In this document: piece after piece, positions 7,960 through 17,683 of the stretch
Layout of the letters: each line of letters begins with the position of its first letter
How positions within the stretch are numbered: the stretch's first letter is position 1
NCBI RefSeq assembly: GCF_028743495.1
Contig: NZ_CP117968.1
Origin: Allobacillus halotolerans
GTDB lineage: Bacteria; Bacillota; Bacilli; Bacillales; Alkalibacillaceae
Reading direction: 5' to 3' (one strand)
Length of the DNA stretch: 64,000 nt
Notes under the pieces: generated by a model
The model's input: the letters and a program-made list of their open reading frames with translations, nothing else
Databases searched by the model: none
Told to the model about the DNA's origin: nothing
Program-made: the position numbers and the translations under genes

Positions 7960-9762
7960 ATGTGCGGAATTGTTGGATATATCGGGGAAAATGATGCAAA
8001 AGGAATTTTATTGAATGGCTTAGAAAAACTTGAATATCGGGGGTATGATTCAGCTGGTATTGCTGTTCAATCGACTAACGATCTCAAGCTTTTCAAAGTA
8101 AAAGGTCGGATTGCGACACTTCGGGAAGCGGTCGATGAGACCTTTGATGCAACAGTCGGAATCGGTCATACACGTTGGGCGACCCATGGTGAACCAAGTG
8201 AGACGAACGCCCATCCCCATGTGAGTCAATCAGGTCGTTATATACTTGTACACAATGGGGTTATCGAAAACTATCAGGAATTGAAAAATGACTATCTAGC
8301 TGACATTGATTTTGTCAGTGAAACAGATACAGAAGTCATTGTGCAGTTAATCGAGCAATTAGCGAATGAAACAGGATCAACTATCGAAGCATTCCGGAAA
8401 ACGATTGCTCTATTGGAAGGATCCTATGCGATTGCTTTATTGGATAAAAAAGACAAAGAAACAATTTATGTGGCGAAAAATAAAAGCCCGCTACTCGTTG
8501 GATTAGGAGAAGGATTCAATGTCGTCTCCAGTGACTCCATGGCAATGCTTCAAGTCACCGATCAATTCGTGGAATTAATGGACGAAGAGCTTGTCATTGT
8601 TCAAGAAGATCAAGTGACGATTCAAAAGCTCGATGGCACAAACGTTAACCGCGAGCCATTTGAAGTAGATATGGATCTGGATGATATTGAAAAAGGAACC
8701 TATCCACATTTTATGCTGAAAGAAATCGACGAACAGCCTTTTGTCATGCGTAAAATCATTCAGGAGTATCAAAATGAGTCCGATCAAATCAAACTCGATG
8801 AAGGTGTTCGAAATGCCATGAAAGCATGCGACCGTGTGTATATCATCGCAGCGGGAACGAGCTATCATGCAGGACTTATTGGAAAAGAGATGCTTGAGAA
8901 AGTAGCAGAAGTACCGACAGAAGTGCATATAGCCAGCGAATTTTCCTATAATATGCCATTGCTGTCTGAGAAACCATTATTCATCTTTATTTCGCAAAGT
9001 GGAGAAACAGCAGATTTACGCGCCGTGTTAGTGGAGATTAAAAAACTAGGACATCCATCCATTACGATGACGAATGTACCCGGATCAACCCTTTCTCGTG
9101 AAGCCACTCACACGCTGCATTTACTCGCAGGACCGGAAATTGCTGTCGCATCCACTAAAGCCTATACGGCTCAACTGGCTGTACTCACAATACTTGCTGT
9201 CGACACAGCACAGGCAAAGGGAATCGAGTTGGGCTTTGACCCATTGAAAGAACTAGCCATTGTCGGTAACGCAATGGAGGCCCTATGCGATCAAAAAGAC
9301 CAATTTGAAAAAATTGCTTATCAATTTTTATATACGACACGAAACTGTTTCTTCATTGGACGCGGAATGGATTACCACGTGGCCTTGGAAGGAGCACTGA
9401 AGCTGAAGGAGATTTCGTATATCCAAGCAGAAGGCTTCGCAGGCGGTGAACTGAAACACGGAACGATTGCATTAATTGAAGAAGGCACACCAGTTATTGC
9501 CCTATCCACGCAAGAACACGTGAATAACTTAATTCGCAGTAACGTTCAAGAAGTGGAAGCAAGAGGCGCAAACGTGTGCATGATAACAAGAGAAGGATTG
9601 GAACGTCCAGGAGATGATGTCGTCATCCAAGACGTGCATCCATTGCTCGCACCACTTGTCACGGTTTTACCACTTCAGCTAATGGCTTATTATGCAGCAC
9701 TTCATCGTAACTGTGACGTTGATAAGCCGAGGAATTTGGCTAAGAGCGTGACGGTGGAGTAG
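7960..9762 (+). CDS. glmS: Glutamine--fructose-6-phosphate aminotransferase (isomerizing)
   Basis: Makes glucosamine-6-phosphate from fructose-6-phosphate and glutamine, the entry step to amino-sugar synthesis. The 600-residue length equals B. subtilis GlmS. The start at 7960 places Cys directly after Met (MCGIVGY), the glutaminase nucleophile; an in-frame upstream ATG at 7873 would bury it and overlap the ribozyme hairpin. The two SIS domains (AAGTSYHAG, SQSGETAD; GRGMDYHVALEGALKLKE) and the C-terminal DVDKPRNLAKSVTVE are intact. GGAGG lies 8 bp upstream. Confidence 0.98.
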   Translation: MCGIVGYIGENDAKGILLNGLEKLEYRGYDSAGIAVQSTNDLKLFKVKGRIATLREAVDETFDATVGIGHTRWATHGEPSETNAHPHVSQSGRYILVHNGVIENYQELKNDYLADIDFVSETDTEVIVQLIEQLANETGSTIEAFRKTIALLEGSYAIALLDKKDKETIYVAKNKSPLLVGLGEGFNVVSSDSMAMLQVTDQFVELMDEELVIVQEDQVTIQKLDGTNVNREPFEVDMDLDDIEKGTYPHFMLKEIDEQPFVMRKIIQEYQNESDQIKLDEGVRNAMKACDRVYIIAAGTSYHAGLIGKEMLEKVAEVPTEVHIASEFSYNMPLLSEKPLFIFISQSGETADLRAVLVEIKKLGHPSITMTNVPGSTLSREATHTLHLLAGPEIAVASTKAYTAQLAVLTILAVDTAQAKGIELGFDPLKELAIVGNAMEALCDQKDQFEKIAYQFLYTTRNCFFIGRGMDYHVALEGALKLKEISYIQAEGFAGGELKHGTIALIEEGTPVIALSTQEHVNNLIRSNVQEVEARGANVCMITREGLERPGDDVVIQDVHPLLAPLVTVLPLQLMAYYAALHRNCDVDKPRNLAKSVTVE

Positions 9763-9861
9763 AGAATCGATTAGATTATTCTTGTTGAAATCTCAGTAAT
9801 TCAATGAACAAAGTTTGAATTTTATCTATGAAGATCACAGTTTAATAAGCTATAATAATAA

Positions 9862-9898
9862 GGGTTCCCGTGAAAATGGGAACTCTTTCTTTTTTTAG
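9862..9898 (+). terminator. Terminator of glmS
   Basis: GGGTTCCC and GGGAACTC pair, followed by TTTCTTTTTTT. Confidence 0.9.
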
Positions 9899-9959
9899 CA
9901 TTCAATTTTGAAAAAGTCTCTAAACCTATCGTAATTGAATTCAATCAAGGGGTGTCTAA

Positions 9960-11381
9960 ATGTTCAACGGAGAAGAACGAATCATATTAACTGTAACTGT
10001 TTTCGTTTACTTTATCTTTTTATTTGTATTGGCCTTATATATGAACCGGAAAACGAAAACGTATGAAGATTATAATGTTGCCGGGAGATCAGTAGGTCTA
10101 TTTCCGATCATGTTAACGTTTATTGGAACTGGTGTTGGTGGATCAACCTTATTAGGTTATATGGAGAATGGTTATCGTTTAGGCATGGGCGAGCAGTGGA
10201 TCAATATCACCATGCTCTTTTCTATCATAATTTTTGCTTCATTCTTATTGAAACGAGTGAGGAAGCTTGGCGAAGTACATAACATGGTCACGTTGGGTGA
10301 CTATACGGCTTTGCGCTATGGTGAAAAGGCTCGTATTCCTACGGTGATTAGTGTTTTGTTTTCCTATTGTGCGATGACAGGCATGCAGTTTGTCGCAATC
10401 GGGACCATTTTAAATTTAATCATCGGGCTTGATATGACACTCGGTATTGTCCTTGGTTGGCTTATTTTAACCTTGAAAACATACTTAGGTGGGCTGAAAG
10501 CGGTCATTTGGCAGGATGTTTTTCACGGGACCATTCAGACATTGGGTATTGTCATCTTGTTTGTGGTAGTGGTAGTAGCTGCAGGCGGTTGGGAGCTGAT
10601 TGCTGAGAATGCCCGTTCAATGAATGAAGAAAGCATGATCAGTATCTTAAATATCGAAACAAGCGAGATCTTCGTTTATCTCTTGACGTTGGGTGTTTAT
10701 CAATTTATTCGCCAGGACCTTTGGCAGCGTGTTTGGGCAGCGAAGAGTATGGAAACAGCGAGAAACGGTTATTGGATTTCAATGATTATCGCCATTGGTT
10801 TAGCTGCGTTGGTTGTTGCCATTGGGGTATTCAGTCGTTACGGGTTAAATCTAGAAGGTGTTGACCCAGCACTCATTTATTATGGTGTCATCGGGGAGTT
10901 ATTTCCTTTCTCTCTAGTAGTTGTGATGATTGTTGTGCTTTTGGCAACGGTCATATCGAGTGCAGACTCGTTCTTTATCGCAGGCTCATCTTCCATCGCG
11001 AATGATTTAATCAGACCGAACGTAAAACAATCCGATAACAAGAAGATGTTAGCCTATAGTAAGATTTCTGTGTTAATTGTATCGGTTATTGCTCTTGTAT
11101 TTTCTTTGGCGATTCCGGGATTAGTGAACCTCATGGTAACAGGGACTGCCATGTCAGTTTCCGGATTGCTCGCACCGGTTTTGTTTGGACTGTTCTGGAA
11201 AAGAGTAACGAAGCTTGCGGGGCTTGCTTCCATGTGGGGTGGACTGCTTACGGCCGTCATCTGGCAGGTTTTAGGACATCCTTTTGGCTTGCATCCTATT
11301 TTTATCGGGTTACCTATATCTATAGGCATATTGTTGGTTGTTACGTTCTTTACCAAAAATAAACAACAAGTTGTTTTTTAA
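9960..11381 (+). CDS. Sodium:solute symporter (SSS family)
   Basis: Membrane carrier of 473 residues with about 13 hydrophobic helices. The N-terminal ALYMNRKTKTYEDYNVAGRSVG and the TFIGTGVGGSTLLGY stretch are typical of the sodium/solute symporter family, as is SSADSFFIAGSSSIANDL around residue 335, which holds the family's sodium-site serines. The substrate cannot be told from sequence; proline, pantothenate and organic acids are all possible. It is a single gene, with GGGGTG 7-8 bp before the ATG. The neighbours give no hint to the substrate. Confidence 0.85.
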   Translation: MFNGEERIILTVTVFVYFIFLFVLALYMNRKTKTYEDYNVAGRSVGLFPIMLTFIGTGVGGSTLLGYMENGYRLGMGEQWINITMLFSIIIFASFLLKRVRKLGEVHNMVTLGDYTALRYGEKARIPTVISVLFSYCAMTGMQFVAIGTILNLIIGLDMTLGIVLGWLILTLKTYLGGLKAVIWQDVFHGTIQTLGIVILFVVVVVAAGGWELIAENARSMNEESMISILNIETSEIFVYLLTLGVYQFIRQDLWQRVWAAKSMETARNGYWISMIIAIGLAALVVAIGVFSRYGLNLEGVDPALIYYGVIGELFPFSLVVVMIVVLLATVISSADSFFIAGSSSIANDLIRPNVKQSDNKKMLAYSKISVLIVSVIALVFSLAIPGLVNLMVTGTAMSVSGLLAPVLFGLFWKRVTKLAGLASMWGGLLTAVIWQVLGHPFGLHPIFIGLPISIGILLVVTFFTKNKQQVVF

Positions 11382-11400
11382 AGATGTGTTTGAGTCATAA

Positions 11401-11649
11401 GATCCAATCCTATTGGAGTTTCCGGAAGAAATTTTAACTGAACGGTTACATACGTTTGTTGATGATTCTTGGGCAATAAATACTGCTACAGGCTGGTGTC
11501 GGTGTTTGGATGTGTTTGGCCAGATCGTCATGGGTAATCCGATTAATTGGCAAGATAACTCAGCTAGGTACGTGAGGTCTATCGTGAAGCGTTTAGTAAG
11601 TGACAAACAATTTAAGCAGCAGTGGAGTCGAGCTATCTATGACAGGTAG
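11401..11649 (+). pseudogene. Probable remnant of a GNAT-type acetyltransferase
   Basis: The frame reads DPILLEFPEEILTERLH and ends QDNSARYVRSIVKRLVSDKQF. Family knowledge: ribosomal-protein-type GNAT enzymes begin with a similar EFPEEFETERL segment and carry an E-S-x-x-x-V-R stretch before the first core strand. Most of the core fold is missing, no good ribosome binding site is present, and an intrinsic terminator overlaps the end. I read it as a truncated, decayed gene; it could also be a chance frame. Confidence 0.35.
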
Positions 11650-11665
11650 CTCTTCTTTTTTTACT
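11630..11665 (+). terminator. Intrinsic terminator
   Basis: GAGCTATCT and AGGTAGCTC pair (one G-U) and are followed by TTCTTTTTTTA. Confidence 0.85.
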
Positions 11666-11739
11666 TTTGTATAAATAAGAATTAGTTGTAACTTATGGTG
11701 GACTTATCCGTCTTTACCGTTGATGAAAGGGGGGGAAGC

Positions 11740-12793
11740 ATGGATGGTCAATTATTAGAGAAAATCTATCAACAATATAAGCCGTTAATCTACAATTATT
11801 TTTATCGCTCGACATTACAGCATCATCTTTCAGAGGAGCTAACACAAGAGACATTCCTTAAAGCATTCAAATCCATAAAACGGTTCAAAATGGAGTCTAG
11901 CTTAAAGACATGGTTATTTGTCATAGCAAGAAATACCTATTTAGATTCCATACGAAAGAAACAAAGTAAAGAAGAAATTATAGACCCGACAGAAATTTCA
12001 CTTCCAGACCATTCTGATGCTTATTCCTCACTCGATGAAAAACTGATGATCAGAAAAGTATTGCTTATGCTGTCAGAAAAGGCGCGAACCTACATAATTC
12101 TAAGGGATTACTACTCATTTGATGAAGAATTGAAGGAAAGGTTAAAGAAACAGAAGTTTATCAGAAATATGAAGATCATTTCAATTCTTGTAGTAGCTAT
12201 CATTGTTAGTTATTTTTTGTTTTTTCGATTTAGTTTCTTGATCGAAAGTACCAATGTAAAGACACCTAGTTTTGAACAGGACTTCGAGAAAATACAGGAG
12301 AAATTAACTATAAGTGATGAGGCTGGAATTACAAATTTGTCTCTTAGATTTAATTCAACAGGACAAATGGAAGATTTCCGAACGAGGGTCGTAGACTTTT
12401 CTGAAGAGTCACTTGATATTTATGATATAACCTTTTCTCCAAGAATTGAAGGATTTCATATGTATAGAGTAAAACACGACCGTGTCGACGATCCGACGTT
12501 CATTTCAAGTTCAGATGCCCAACTACCGGCGAAAAAGGCATTTACAGCTTTGGATCGAATAGACTATGACAGTCTATTAACAGATGATGCAGGTAATCGT
12601 TACTTGCTTAGCACAGATGCTCGAATGAAAGATGTGCAGGTGATCCAAGATGTTCATCCAGAAATATTTTTTCCTTGAAGATCAACAAATTGAAGAGCTG
12701 GAACATGGCCAACGGTTCGATGATGTATTTAGTTTTAACTTGCATACTGATTTAGTAAACGAACGTCCAATACGTAGTTATTTATTCCGGTGA
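11740..12793 (+). pseudogene. Collapsed ECF sigma factor / anti-sigma factor fusion
   Basis: From the ATG at 11740 (GGGGGGAAGC upstream) the protein starts as an ECF sigma factor: region 2 is complete (LSEELTQETFLKAF, SSLKTWLFVIARNTYLDSIRK) and region 4 starts at LSEKARTYIILRDYYSF near residue 120. The helix-turn-helix is then missing; the chain jumps into DEELKERLKKQKF, a membrane helix (about residues 145-165) and a secreted domain typical of anti-sigma factors. A deletion has therefore joined the two genes and removed both the promoter-recognition helix and the anti-sigma zinc domain. The 312-codon frame stops at 12678, but removing one T from the T6 run at 12667-12672 restores the frame through LEDQQIEEL to a stop at 12793, a second lesion. 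Confidence 0.75.
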
Positions 12794-12850
12794 TGCATCA
12801 ACATTTAAACTATAAGTGTTAAGCCAAGAATCATTTTGGGTAGGAGAAGA

Positions 12851-13309
12851 ACTCTCGACGGAGGTGGAGCTGGAATTTCCGGAATAACTCCGTTGAGGAC
12901 AGCTATCGCCGGAGTTAGAGCTGGGATTTCCGATATAACTCCGTTGAGGACGACTCTCGCCGAGTTAGAGCTGGGATTTTCGTTATAACTCCGTTGAGGA
13001 CGGCTTTCGACGGAGATGGAGCTGGGATTTTCGTTATAACTCCATTGAGGACAGCTGTCGCCGGAGTTAGAGCTGGGATTTTCGATTTAACTCCGTTGAG
13101 GACAGCTGTCGCCGGAGTTAGAGCTGGGATTTTCGATGTAACTCCGTTGAGGACAGCTATCGACGGAGTTGTAGCTGGGATTTCCGGAATAACTCCGTTG
13201 AGGACAGCTTTCGAAGGAGTTGGAGCTCTTATTTTCGATATAACTCCGTTGAGGACAGCTTTCGATGGAGTTAGAGCTGGGATTTTCGGAATAACTCCGT
13301 TGAGAGAGA
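12851..13309. repeat. Tandem repeat island A2: about nine 51-bp hairpin units
   Basis: The word AACTCCGTTGAGGAC recurs at 12886, 12937, 12987, 13038, 13089, 13140, 13191, 13242 and 13293: seven intervals of 51 bp and one of 50. Each full unit carries AACTCCG and CGGAGTT as inverted arms 17 nt apart, so every unit can form a stem-loop; the linker is AGAGCTGGGATTTTCG. Because 51 is a multiple of three, frames stay open on both strands, but no start site or homology supports a protein. The array fills the gap between the collapsed sigma gene and the deacetylase. Confidence 0.95.
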
Positions 13310-13411
13310 TAATCTCCAAAACAAAACTGATTCATCCCGCATGTGTAACTACCACCCAACATCCCTCATATAGTAAAAAATATATGGGTACATGTGGAGG
13401 TTAGTATATAG

Positions 13412-14173
13412 ATGTTTACACGATATGGTGATTTTTGGTTGAATAGGAATAATGGAAATATTCAACAAAGCCAGCCAGAAGGAGGAGGCGAAAATGTTGG
13501 CAGAGAGCCTAATTTAATTGCAAATTCACTTTTGCAACGTGAATATCCAAATATTGTTGTTTTGAGAGGATCACTGGATGACAATAAAGTGGCTTTAAGT
13601 TTTGATGATGGTCCGGATATTCGATTTACGCCGCAAGTGCTGGATGTACTTGGTCAATATCAGGTGAAAGCTACATTCTTTTTAATGGGCGCAAGGGCCG
13701 CAGAGCACTCTGATATCGTCAGAAGAATGTACGGTGAAGGTCATGCGATCGGAAATCATACGTATTGGCACCCGAATTTAACGGAGGAGAGCTTAGGCAG
13801 AGTTCAATGGGAAGTGGCCACAACGGAAGAAACCATTGAGCAAATTCTTGGCTTCCGCCCAAGGTTATTCAGACCGCCGTACGGTGCTTTGAATCGAGAG
13901 ATTGTCGAATTGCTGGGCAACATGGGCAATACCGTGGTTCTCTGGAACGTCGATTCTTTAGATTGGAGGCAATTGGGGGCTGAAATCATTGCAGACAACG
14001 TATTAGCCCAGGCGACACCGGGTTCCATCATCCTTATGCATGATGGTGGTGATTGGACAATGGATTTATCAGGTACCGTCAATGCTTTACATGAAATCAT
14101 CCCACGTCTCCAACAAGAAGGAATGGAATTTGTTACAATTCCGGAGTTAATCGGTGTCAGTGAGGAAAAGTGA
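13412..14173 (+). CDS. Polysaccharide deacetylase (NodB domain)
   Basis: Carbohydrate esterase family 4 enzyme expected to remove acetyl groups from chitin-like or peptidoglycan sugars. The 253-residue chain carries the five NodB motifs: LSFDDGPD (catalytic base and metal Asp) near residue 63, HAIGNHTYWHP (metal His pair) near 110, RPPYG near 150, DSLDW near 175 and IILMHDGG near 205. No signal peptide or membrane anchor is visible in the N-terminal 60 residues, which are polar. Either the enzyme is cytoplasmic or non-classically exported, or the original N-terminus was lost next to repeat island A2. GGAGG lies about 12 bp upstream. Confidence 0.85.
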   Translation: MFTRYGDFWLNRNNGNIQQSQPEGGGENVGREPNLIANSLLQREYPNIVVLRGSLDDNKVALSFDDGPDIRFTPQVLDVLGQYQVKATFFLMGARAAEHSDIVRRMYGEGHAIGNHTYWHPNLTEESLGRVQWEVATTEETIEQILGFRPRLFRPPYGALNREIVELLGNMGNTVVLWNVDSLDWRQLGAEIIADNVLAQATPGSIILMHDGGDWTMDLSGTVNALHEIIPRLQQEGMEFVTIPELIGVSEEK

Positions 14174-14255
14174 ATAAATTTGTGAATAGATCTTATTTTG
14201 AGATTGAGGCATTTAAGGTAAAATGATAGTTAAAGATTAGAAAGGAACCAATACA

Positions 14256-14693
14256 ATGAATCGAACAAACATTCAAGAGCTTCAATCTCAAAAAGAGATC
14301 GTCGAAGCATACCCGATTATGAAACAATTACGAAGTCACCTTGATCAGGAGACCTACGTAGGACTAGTTTCAGAAGCACAACAAAAAGATCGCTACAGAA
14401 TGTACGCACTCAACCAAAACGAGAAAATTGTTGCAGTCGTTGGGTTTAAGCCTATGATTACCTTATATTATGGTAGATTCATTTGGGTCTGCGACTTAGT
14501 AACAGACGATCATCAACGTTCAAAAGGTTATGGTGAGTTATTATTGGAATTCGTTCATGATTGGGCTAAAGAGCATCATTACGAAAGCGTTGCATTGTCT
14601 TCAGGATTACAACGAACAAAGGCCCACCACTTTTATGATCACAAAATGGGTTATGATAAGGTGAGTTATGTATTTAAAACCGATTTGAAATGA
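14256..14693 (+). CDS. GNAT-family N-acetyltransferase
   Basis: A 145-residue acetyltransferase with the acetyl-CoA binding loop DDHQRSKGYGELLLEF (about residues 88-103) and a preceding CDLVTD strand. The substrate is unknown. AAAGGA lies about 10 bp before the ATG. It stands alone between the deacetylase and a regulator gene, and looks intact, unlike other acetyltransferase genes in this window. Confidence 0.8.
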   Translation: MNRTNIQELQSQKEIVEAYPIMKQLRSHLDQETYVGLVSEAQQKDRYRMYALNQNEKIVAVVGFKPMITLYYGRFIWVCDLVTDDHQRSKGYGELLLEFVHDWAKEHHYESVALSSGLQRTKAHHFYDHKMGYDKVSYVFKTDLK

Positions 14694-14816
14694 GGGCTCA
14701 CCAAATCGTCTAATGAAAGTTTCTGTTTTTTATTATGTTGCGCGTACCTTGCCTTCTCTTTTTTAAAACTACCCCATTCATTAGGTTTCGCGCACTTTAC
14801 GTTGGAGGCATAGAAC

Positions 14817-15938
14817 ATGATATTTTCGGATGATGGCTATACCGTTTTGGTCGATGGTGTAAAAGTAGAATTGCTTCGAAAGGAATTCTTATTGTTGAAA
14901 TTTTTATATATGAATAATGGACGCGCATTTTCGCGAGAAGAGCTTTTGGATGCCATTTGGCCGCACGAGTTTCCGACAGACCGTACGGTGGATGATCATA
15001 TTTATCGTCTTAGAAAGAAACTTAGTTCGTTTCAAGATATAGGAACAATCAGAACAATCAAGGGGCTTGGGTACCGATTAGAACTAAAAGAACCAGTTGA
15101 AGAAACACCAACACCTGTCCCGGAAGAAATTGAAAAGCAGGCGAATGAGCTGTTCGATACTTATTATAAATATGGTCAAGGGAAGGCGTTAAGGGAACTC
15201 CTTACGAATAAAGTGCTAGGTTTGGCGTTGAATGAAAAACAAGAAACGGTGTTGCTGTGGCTTTCTAGTGATTTTAGGTCATTGCTGGATCGACTTTCCG
15301 ATTCAGGCAATGCGTTCGTTCCACTATTACTTTATGGTTTTGTTGAACCCAACACAGAAAAAGTGATTGACATACATAATAAAGTTCTTGATCAAGTTAG
15401 GATCGATGAGAAGGAACGAATGGATATTTCTTGTTTCAGTCTGTCGTTATGGTATATGAAGTTCGGGCGTCCAGAAACTTCATTGCAGCTCGTTCAACAG
15501 GAAATCGATGGAATTAGAGACATCCATCACGGTTTTTTCCCATTTTTAAATGTGATGAAGTCGGCCATTCTGTTCTACCAAAATAAATTGGATGAAGCCA
15601 AGCGATCGATTGAAAATACGGAGATTCTTTTGCGTCAGTTGCCATACTTACGTGAAACAAGTGCTTTACGCGTATTGCAAGGGCTGTTGTTGATTCGTGA
15701 TGGAGACGAAAAAGCAGGTCGGGAGAAGATTGAAGAAGGCAGGGGTTTGATTCGCCAATCCGGTCATACGTATTATTTGTTATTTATTTATCAATTGCTA
15801 AAACTCTTGTTGCCTAACTCGGGTGCAAGCAAAGAAACGATCCAATTCTATGATCAGGCAGGGGAACGATACATAGAGGAAACGGAACTTGAACAATTAA
15901 AACCGAAAATTGAATCTCAGCTATTTTCGCTCATTTGA
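14817..15938 (+). CDS. OmpR-type winged-helix regulator with TPR-like C-terminal domain
   Basis: Residues 1-90 form a trans_reg_C winged helix (KEFLLLKFLYMNNGRAFSRE, RTVDDHIYRLRKKL, RTIKGLGYRL) of the type found in OmpR and SARP regulators, but without a receiver domain. Residues 110-370 are all-helical, with TPR-like pairs such as FLNVMKSAILFYQNKLDEAKRSIENTE. This layout suggests a ligand- or protein-sensing activator. The MFS gene 50 bp downstream on the same strand is its likely target. GGAGG lies about 11 bp upstream. Confidence 0.8.
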   Translation: MIFSDDGYTVLVDGVKVELLRKEFLLLKFLYMNNGRAFSREELLDAIWPHEFPTDRTVDDHIYRLRKKLSSFQDIGTIRTIKGLGYRLELKEPVEETPTPVPEEIEKQANELFDTYYKYGQGKALRELLTNKVLGLALNEKQETVLLWLSSDFRSLLDRLSDSGNAFVPLLLYGFVEPNTEKVIDIHNKVLDQVRIDEKERMDISCFSLSLWYMKFGRPETSLQLVQQEIDGIRDIHHGFFPFLNVMKSAILFYQNKLDEAKRSIENTEILLRQLPYLRETSALRVLQGLLLIRDGDEKAGREKIEEGRGLIRQSGHTYYLLFIYQLLKLLLPNSGASKETIQFYDQAGERYIEETELEQLKPKIESQLFSLI

Positions 15939-15987
15939 TATTCCTCTGACATTCATCACTTATCCTTACCGATAGGAGAGTGATGAC

Positions 15988-17292
15988 ATGAAAAATCAAG
16001 AAATCGATCAATCGATATGGAATAATAAGATGTATCTTCTATTATTTAGTTCATATACCATTTCTACGCTTGGTAAGTTCTTTGATATACTTGCTGTGAT
16101 GCTGATGTTCAGTTATGTGTGGCAGGCAGAGCCGTGGCTGATTTCATTGAATCCCGTTGCTTATGCGGTTCCATATGCATTGTTCAGCCAATTTTCCGGT
16201 ATTTTTGTGGACCGGGGTAAAAAAGTAAAGATTATACTGGTGGCGGATCTGTTGACGGCTGTCTGTACGATCTCAATGATTTTCACCTTTAATCTCTGGA
16301 TGATGCTGGGAATCATCTTTGTGCGTGCGACCATTTCTACCGTACATTTTCCTGCTCAGCAAGCCCTTGTAAAGCAAGTTGTACATGAAGACTTGTTGAT
16401 GAAGGCGGTGACGCTGAATGGAACGGTCAATCAATTGTCCAAAGTGATTGGTCCGTTTGTCGGTGCATCGATTGCTGCCGCATTTTCTCCATGATTGAGT
16501 TTTGCCATCTATGCGGTTTTTTTATTGATTTCAGTGGGGATTCTTCTGCTCGTTCGCCATATCGATCGGGAGGATTCCAATAGGTTTTTAGAGAATGGAG
16601 ATGTAGAGCCAGAAACTTATTGGAAGAGTTGGCGGAGTAATTGGCGCTCGATCTTCCAATCGAAACCACTATGGGTCAGTTTTACGTTTTCGTTGATCGC
16701 ATTTTTGGCCATCCAACTGATCGATGCTCAATTTGTCGTTTTGACGCGAGAGCTGTTCCCTCTTCATCCGTCGATTTTCGGATGGTTGATTTCGGTCGTT
16801 GGCTTGGGTGCGGTTACCATTCTATTGTTTTTGAATCGATTAACGGAAATTAAACGTTACAGCCTGTTTCTCGGAAGTGCAGTTTTTCTGATCGGAAGCG
16901 GAATTTTCGCAATGGGAATGATGTGGATGGACACGGAAATATGGATGATCCTTCTGGCAGGATTAATCATTGGGGTGGGAACCGGAATATTCAGTGTCGT
17001 TTTTAGCTATATACTTCAGGTAGAAAGTCCTGAAGGGAAGGTCGGTCAATTGTCTGGCATGTATGAATCGCTTACCGGCATCATTTTAATCGTCGCTCCA
17101 GTCACAGGTGGTTTCCTAGTTCAGCTCTTTGGCGTATTCACGATTTTCCAAGTCGTCGGAGCGGTGACATTCGGGATTGGACTGATTGGCTTGGTCTTTC
17201 AGAAATGGTTGTGGGGGAGTTGGCGAAGAGGGAGGAGAAAAAATGGTAAAGGTGGCTTAATAAAAAATCTTACTAAAGGGCCCTCTTGTTAG
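15988..17292 (+). pseudogene. MFS exporter interrupted by an in-frame TGA
   Basis: The frame encodes a 434-codon major facilitator protein with about 12 membrane helices. It is cut by a TGA at 16492-16494, in the cytoplasmic-loop/helix region after GPFVGASIAAAFSP; the frame continues immediately with SFAIYAVFLL and the C-terminal half (LLVRHIDREDSN, LIIGVGTGIFSVVFSY). A single G-to-A change from TGG (Trp) explains it. No start codon or ribosome binding site supports independent translation of the second half. It follows the TPR regulator. A nonsense pseudogene, a sequencing error or read-through are the alternatives. Confidence 0.85.
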
Positions 17293-17683
17293 ACCGGTTT
17301 CAATCATTGTAGTCCATCTCTTAACTTTATTAATCCTACTTATATCTTTTTAGGGTACTGTCTAATTTCAATTTAGTTTAATTTTTGTCTAACTTGTTTC
17401 GGATTCCCTATATAGATTGCTTGCAATGTGTATTCGCAAAAAATATATAGCTGGAATAAAACACTAATATAAATGTTGTTTATATAGATAATTTGAAATA
17501 TTCAAAGGATAATGTTAATATAAGGAATATAAGGTATTAAAGAGAAAAATGAATGTGAAACATTGTAGCCATAGTGAATATTTCTTTATTGTTTAAATTG
17601 CAAATGAAGTTTTATAGCCCAAGTAGTTTTTTATCGAATCTAGTTGGTTATCAATCAGTGATAGAAAGGAGGGGAGAATTATT
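17293..17683 (+). other. AT-rich gap with candidate promoter at 17493-17521
   Basis: No gene is seen in these 390 bp. TTGAAA at 17493-17498, 17 bp and TAATAT at 17516-17521 form a plausible SigA promoter for the secreted protein that starts at 17684. The rest is AT-rich with no clear hairpin or repeat. Confidence 0.4.

Noticed and set aside
8575..8928. 117-codon minus-strand frame inside glmS
   Set aside because: Shadow of a highly conserved gene, with no start signals. Many similar shadows occur in glmM, trp genes, the amidase and others.
12915..13404. Open frames on both strands over the 51-bp repeats (about 134, 136 and 91 codons)
   Set aside because: They exist because the period is divisible by three. 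None has a proper ribosome binding site, and the peptides are pure translation of the repeat.
16495..17292. Independent gene for the second half of the MFS exporter
   Set aside because: It starts directly behind the TGA with no start codon or ribosome binding site of its own.
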